A program made the translations under genes and the position numbers. 64,000 nucleotides of DNA from an uncultured Lachnospiraceae bacterium (lineage in GTDB: Bacteria > Bacillota > Clostridia > Lachnospirales > Lachnospiraceae): NCBI GenBank assembly GCA_947172645.1, contig CAMWBY010000003.1, positions 1 to 64,000 of the forward strand, given 5' to 3'. The notes beneath the pieces were generated by a model. The model ran no database searches. It had not been told where the DNA came from and was given only the letters and a program-made list of their open reading frames with translations. Every line of letters starts with the position of its first letter. The stretch's first letter is position 1. Below, piece by piece: positions 60,545 through 64,000 of this stretch.

Positions 60545-61249
60545 ATGTCAAAACACAGAATCAGAAGCAGAAAGAAAAGAATCAGGATAATAAAGAGAAT
60601 TCGGCGCGGGATCATAGCGGGAACCATGTTCGCGGGTGTCGCGGCGGTTACGTTTATTTCGTGGAAAACAATCGCCCCAGAAATAAACAGAAAAGCAGAG
60701 CGCGAAAACGTCGTCCAGACAGGGCAGAAAGCCGCAGAAATACATATTGAAACGGAAAGAGCAGAGGAAACGCCGCACACATATAAAGACGTCGATTTCG
60801 TCCCGCTGCCCGTTCCGATGACGGACACGGATCAGGAAATTGTTTTCGGTATCTGTCAGGAATACGGCGTCGCGTTTCCACTTGTTATGGCAATTATAGA
60901 ACACGAATCGCAATTTGACCGGACAGCGCGTTCACAGACCGGGGATTCCGGGTATATGCAGATAAACGACTGTAACGCGGATGATCTGGCAAAATTAGGA
61001 TTTTCGGATCTGTACGATCTGGAACAGAACGTCGGCGCGGGCGCGTATATCCTGCGGGAGTTATTCGCAAAATACGGCGGCGATACGACATTCGTTCTTA
61101 TGGCGTACAACGCGGGGGAAAGAGGGGCGCGGGAAATGAGGGAATCGGGAATACACGAAACGGAATACACGGTCGAAATTTTGGAGCGGGCGGAAGCCTT
61201 TTCTTCATATATAGATAACGCCACAATAAACAGAACGGACGTTCGATAA
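60545..61249 (+). CDS. Membrane-anchored lytic transglycosylase (SLT domain)
   Basis: 234 aa. Very basic N-terminus (HRIRSRKKRIRIIKRIRRG), one membrane helix (about 24-42), then a spacer. The SLT domain has catalytic Glu in IIEHESQFD (about 117), with GYMQIN and LMAYNAGERGA. Cleaves peptidoglycan glycan strands. In the early region it is more likely to serve DNA entry or exclusion than lysis; this is inference. Confidence 0.82.
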   Translation: MSKHRIRSRKKRIRIIKRIRRGIIAGTMFAGVAAVTFISWKTIAPEINRKAERENVVQTGQKAAEIHIETERAEETPHTYKDVDFVPLPVPMTDTDQEIVFGICQEYGVAFPLVMAIIEHESQFDRTARSQTGDSGYMQINDCNADDLAKLGFSDLYDLEQNVGAGAYILRELFAKYGGDTTFVLMAYNAGERGAREMRESGIHETEYTVEILERAEAFSSYIDNATINRTDVR

Positions 61250-61340
61250 AAGGCAGAGGGGGACAGGGGGCTTCCCGTCCTTGTAATGGGTATTAAGATA
61301 TCAACCATTTTTATATTGAGCGTATCAGGGGGCGGATAAC

Positions 61341-62207
61341 ATGGGATCAAAAAGAAAATATTTCGATGATTATGATTTTGAGGAATCATATAAAAAATCA
61401 TTGGAGGACATGGAACAGGATCAGATCGATAGATACATGAAAGAGAAGGGGGGAGGGGTGGCATATCAGACAAAGACAACAAAGGCGGGGGATTCACTGG
61501 AAGCAGATATATATCCGGTATTCGGTAACAAGAAGGACGCACCGAGGACGAAGAGGGGGAACAAAAGCCGTCCTGCACAAAAGAACCTGAACGGCAAGAG
61601 GGCGAAGCGGTATCTGAATAATTTAGTCAATGCGAATTTTGGGAAGGGGGATCTATGGTGTACGTTCACATATGACAACGAACATATACCGGATGATCCG
61701 GACGAAGCGGATCGGATATTCGGGAACTTCATTCGCCGGATAAACAGACGACGCAAGGCAGCAGGAAAAGACAATGTAAAATACATATGCGTGACAGAGT
61801 ATAAAGACGACGCCGGGAAGCCGACGCGTTGTCATCATCATGTCATTATGTCGGGGGATGTGAACCGGGACGAATTAGAAAAGCTATGGAAACATGGAAA
61901 GCGGAACCAGACAAGGAGGATCGATCCGGATCCAGACACGAACGCCGCCGGGATCGTGGAATATATCAGCAAGGATCCAAAAGGGCGGAAGCGGTGGAGG
62001 TCGTCAAAGAATTTAAAAAAGCCGATTGTGACGAAATCCGTCTGCAAGTTCGGGAAAAGGACAGCGGCACACATGGCGACGGATAGGGCATATCTGGAAA
62101 GCAGGATCAAAAAAGCATATCCGGGATATAAGTTCATCGACGCCGAAGTGAAAGTGAATGATATCAACGGCGGTTTTTACATATACGCCAGAATGGTTCG
62201 GGATTGA
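61341..62207 (+). CDS. HUH-type replication initiator (Rep) of the prophage
   Basis: 288 aa. WCTFTYDNEHIPDD is motif 1, RCHHHVIMSG holds the HUH metal site (about 163-168), and GIVEYISKD carries the candidate nicking Tyr (about 208) with Lys, matching rolling-circle Rep proteins of the REP_ORF2-G2P type. It would nick one strand and start phage DNA replication. Such Reps are usual in ssDNA phages and plasmids and occur in some tailed phages. Basic C-terminal part. GGGGGCGG precedes the ATG. Confidence 0.85.
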   Translation: MGSKRKYFDDYDFEESYKKSLEDMEQDQIDRYMKEKGGGVAYQTKTTKAGDSLEADIYPVFGNKKDAPRTKRGNKSRPAQKNLNGKRAKRYLNNLVNANFGKGDLWCTFTYDNEHIPDDPDEADRIFGNFIRRINRRRKAAGKDNVKYICVTEYKDDAGKPTRCHHHVIMSGDVNRDELEKLWKHGKRNQTRRIDPDPDTNAAGIVEYISKDPKGRKRWRSSKNLKKPIVTKSVCKFGKRTAAHMATDRAYLESRIKKAYPGYKFIDAEVKVNDINGGFYIYARMVRD

Positions 62208-62263
62208 ATGAGCCGCCGAGGATATAAAAGCAATTCAGGAAAAGAAAAAAGGAGGATCAAACA

Positions 62264-63040
62264 ATGTTGACAATCACAACAAACAAAACAGAGATCAAGG
62301 GGATAGCGGATCGGACTATCACGGAAAAGAATTTGCCGATCACGGATTTCTGGACGAAAAGGATCATCAACCTGTTAGGATTTTCAGATTCGGACAGAAA
62401 GACGATCATGCACAATCTGGCAGAGGGCAGACCGGGAACAACGGACGCGGAACGGGAAGTCACATTCACGGCGGGAGGGGCGGCAGCAGTCCGGGTAACG
62501 GTAACGGTCAGGATCGGGCAGGATTCCGGCGTCGATTGCTTTATCCTGACGATCCGGGATGTTCTGGAAGTCAGGGGAACGGCGGAGGATGAACAGATTC
62601 AGGATCCGGAACCGGAGATCGTGGAGAGTATAGGCGGCGAAGTCGTCGGACTAAAGAACGCGCCCGCCGTCCGCATAATGGAAAAGGCGACGGGGTTCTG
62701 CCGATTCTGCAATCAGGCGCGGATCATCGACGCGCCGCAAGGATGTGCGCCGGAGGACTTGAACGATCTGGCGACGGCGGAATGTAATTGCGACGAAGCG
62801 CAGCGGGCGCGGACAAAGAAAATGCGAATGGAAGCGGCGGGACTATGGGCAAAGAACACATTCAGCGAACAGAACGGGCAGCTTCAGACCGTGTTATGTG
62901 CGATCCGTTCCACGTTCGAGGGCGCGATCGATTACGTCACAGTCAAGATCGGCAAACGCACACACAAAATAGACACGGATTCCGACGGGATGATCCGGAT
63001 CCGTTCGACATTCAGGGACAGCAACGAAGAAACATTCTGA
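62264..63040 (+). CDS. Phage protein with Cys-rich zinc motif (258 aa)
   Basis: Leader GGAGGATCAAACA. Residues about 1-110 are beta-rich. Around 145-185, FCRFCNQ and ECNCDEAQRARTKK form a CxxC/CxC pair likely to bind zinc. C-terminal beta domain (DYVTVKIGKRTHKIDTDSDG). It follows Rep and may act in replication. Family not recognised. Confidence 0.6.
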   Translation: MLTITTNKTEIKGIADRTITEKNLPITDFWTKRIINLLGFSDSDRKTIMHNLAEGRPGTTDAEREVTFTAGGAAAVRVTVTVRIGQDSGVDCFILTIRDVLEVRGTAEDEQIQDPEPEIVESIGGEVVGLKNAPAVRIMEKATGFCRFCNQARIIDAPQGCAPEDLNDLATAECNCDEAQRARTKKMRMEAAGLWAKNTFSEQNGQLQTVLCAIRSTFEGAIDYVTVKIGKRTHKIDTDSDGMIRIRSTFRDSNEETF

Positions 63041-63062
63041 CAAGAAAGGGGGCGGCGGATTC

Positions 63063-63401
63063 GTGAAGCGGTTTTTTCTGGATTACAACGAAAGACAGAT
63101 TGTTCACGCGGCGGTCAGATTAGATTCGCGGAGCGGGAAGGCGTCGCCCTTTTTGAAACGGGCAGCGGAAGCGATCAGGAAAGCGAAGGGTGATATGGAC
63201 GTCGGGGAGGTTGCGCCGGACGTCCGGAACGTCATTGTCGAAAAGATATATCAGTCGATCGCATACGGTCAGCCGTGGGAACATTTAGGGGAAACATATT
63301 GTTATCGCGGTCAGTTCTACCAGTTTCGGAAACAGTTCTGTTTCCTGATAGCCGACAACATGGGATTGATAGACGCGCGGCGGCAGCAGTCAGGGGGATA
63401 A
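63063..63401 (+). CDS. Hypothetical phage protein (112 aa, GTG start)
   Basis: GTG 63063 after GGGGGCGG. MKRFFLDYNERQIVHAAVRL, then helices, ending FYQFRKQFCFLIADNMGLID. Lies between the Rep-linked gene and HNH, 1 bp before the next start. Unknown; possibly a late-gene regulator by position only. Confidence 0.55.
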   Translation: MKRFFLDYNERQIVHAAVRLDSRSGKASPFLKRAAEAIRKAKGDMDVGEVAPDVRNVIVEKIYQSIAYGQPWEHLGETYCYRGQFYQFRKQFCFLIADNMGLIDARRQQSGG

Positions 63402-63402
63402 T

Positions 63403-63726
63403 ATGGCAAAAGATTTTTCGGAATGGTTTTATCAGTCCGGGGCGTGGAAACGCACACGGGCGGCGTACATCGTACACGCGGGCGGATATTGTGAACGTTG
63501 CCGTCGTGAGGTAGAACAGGGAAAACGTTCACTTGCAGACATGAACCCGATCAAGATTGTTCATCACAAGAAATATTTAACGCCGGAAAACATAAACGAT
63601 CCGACGATCAGTCTGTCATTCGACAATCTGGAAGGAGTATGTGAGGATCATCACAACAAAGAACACAAAGCGGGAAAGGGAAAAAGATTTCGTTTTGACG
63701 AAAACGGTCATCCTGTCCCGCTATAA
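63403..63726 (+). CDS. HNH endonuclease next to terminase
   Basis: 107 aa. CERCRR and VCEDHHNKEH with IVHHKKYLTPENI form the HNH (beta-beta-alpha metal) fold. In HK97-like cos phages an HNH protein encoded next to terminase is needed for DNA packaging and cos cleavage. GGGGGATA precedes the ATG. Confidence 0.9.
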   Translation: MAKDFSEWFYQSGAWKRTRAAYIVHAGGYCERCRREVEQGKRSLADMNPIKIVHHKKYLTPENINDPTISLSFDNLEGVCEDHHNKEHKAGKGKRFRFDENGHPVPL

Positions 63727-63862
63727 GCATATAAGCAGCGCGGCGCAGACCGATCCCCCCGGTATGCGAAAAAAAATAATCAGCGTTTGGAACCGAGGGA
63801 GGGACTACCAAAAAACGCTACATTACGCGCACATATAGGGGGGTTAGGAGGAACTTCAATAA
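63727..63862. other. Gap between HNH and terminase, candidate cos region
   Basis: 136 bp without a supported gene. GACCGATCCCCCCGGTATGC (about 63747-63766) is a GC-rich block followed by an A-run, then a C/A-rich stretch and AGGAGG. cos sites of HNH/terminase phages are often here. Placement is by position and composition only. Confidence 0.35.
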
Positions 63863-64000
63863 ATGGCGGAAAAAAAGACCACTGTTTTGAGCAGTAAGGA
63901 AATTTTGACGGAAGCGAAAATCAAGAAAGAATTTAACGCGATTAAAAAAATGTTTTCCCCGCCCAAAAACAGCAAAACGCAACTTCTGGAACCTATGGAT
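63863..64000 (+). CDS. Terminase small subunit, N-terminal part (runs off window)
   Basis: AGGAGG precedes ATG 63863. 46 codons are visible, MAEKKTTVLSSKEILTEAKI ..., a charged helical start like P27-type terminase small subunits. Its place right after HNH supports the call. Terminase binds cos DNA and starts packaging. Confidence 0.7.
   Translation, partial: MAEKKTTVLSSKEILTEAKIKKEFNAIKKMFSPPKNSKTQLLEPMD

Larger units (their letters stand above)
49609..64000. mobile_element. Prophage inserted in miaB (left part; right end outside window)
   Basis: It begins within a few bases of 49609, where miaB ends. Integrase, repressor, early genes, replication protein, HNH and terminase small subunit appear in typical tailed-phage order. 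GATC sites are very frequent and host-like codon use stops. The attL core must lie around TGTCAAATGAAT; attR is not in view. About 14.4 kb is visible, and structural and lysis genes should follow to the right. Confidence 0.9.

Overview
The window reads as a chromosome segment of an anaerobic, spore-forming Firmicute, most likely a gut Clostridia/Lachnospiraceae member. The evidence is a cotJABC spore-coat operon, a ytfJ-type sporulation gene, a monomeric [FeFe]-hydrogenase, strong AGGAGG ribosome sites, GTG/TTG starts, and the gene order ruvA-ruvB, zapA, U32 peptidase, ftsW-pbpA. No rRNA, tRNA or CRISPR array was seen. A conserved core is flanked by mobile DNA on both sides.

1-4510: one end of a conjugative-transposon-like element. 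It holds the start of a serine recombinase, a 54-aa element protein, a winged-helix regulator, a MATE pump, a divergent LysR regulator and a replication-initiator-like HTH protein. Its end lies inside cotJC. 4631-10339: a separate 5.7-kb serine-recombinase element inserted in the same cotJC gene with an 8-bp shared core. It carries a GmrSD-like (DUF262/DUF1524) protein and an AlbA/RecG-like ATP-binding regulator. cotJC is therefore split in two places, while cotJB and cotJA are intact.

11354-49206: housekeeping core. It holds an ABC exporter with a GldG-like fused permease, [FeFe]-hydrogenase, gltX, a UvrD-like helicase, a GH13 amylase homologue whose catalytic residues look lost, trpS, hflK-hflC, a TPR protein, a MATE pump, a NusG-II/Gx-transporter pair, ruvAB, zapA, a U32 peptidase, ftsW/pbpA, a Nudix hydrolase, DUF2953-ytfJ, rpmB, asp23, a fakA/DAK2 gene, recG and degV.

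49460-64000: miaB is cut after about 50 codons, within its first iron-sulfur motif, by a prophage that runs off the right edge. The prophage has a large serine integrase, a divergent repressor/early-promoter switch with a perfect 16-bp inverted operator, and a long run of tightly packed small early genes. Recognisable products are a MazG-like protein, a P-loop protein, an XRE regulator, a DUF6273 protein, a DNA methyltransferase, a HAD phosphatase, a lytic transglycosylase and an HUH-type Rep. HNH and the start of terminase small subunit follow. The prophage differs sharply from the host in sequence: GATC is very frequent, and a GATCAAAC-containing leader recurs before many genes.

Best candidates for a second look are the double interruption of a sporulation gene by serine-recombinase elements, the miaB prophage, the DUF6273 protein as a possible diversity-generating-retroelement target, the apparently dead GH13 enzyme, and the GATC enrichment of the prophage.
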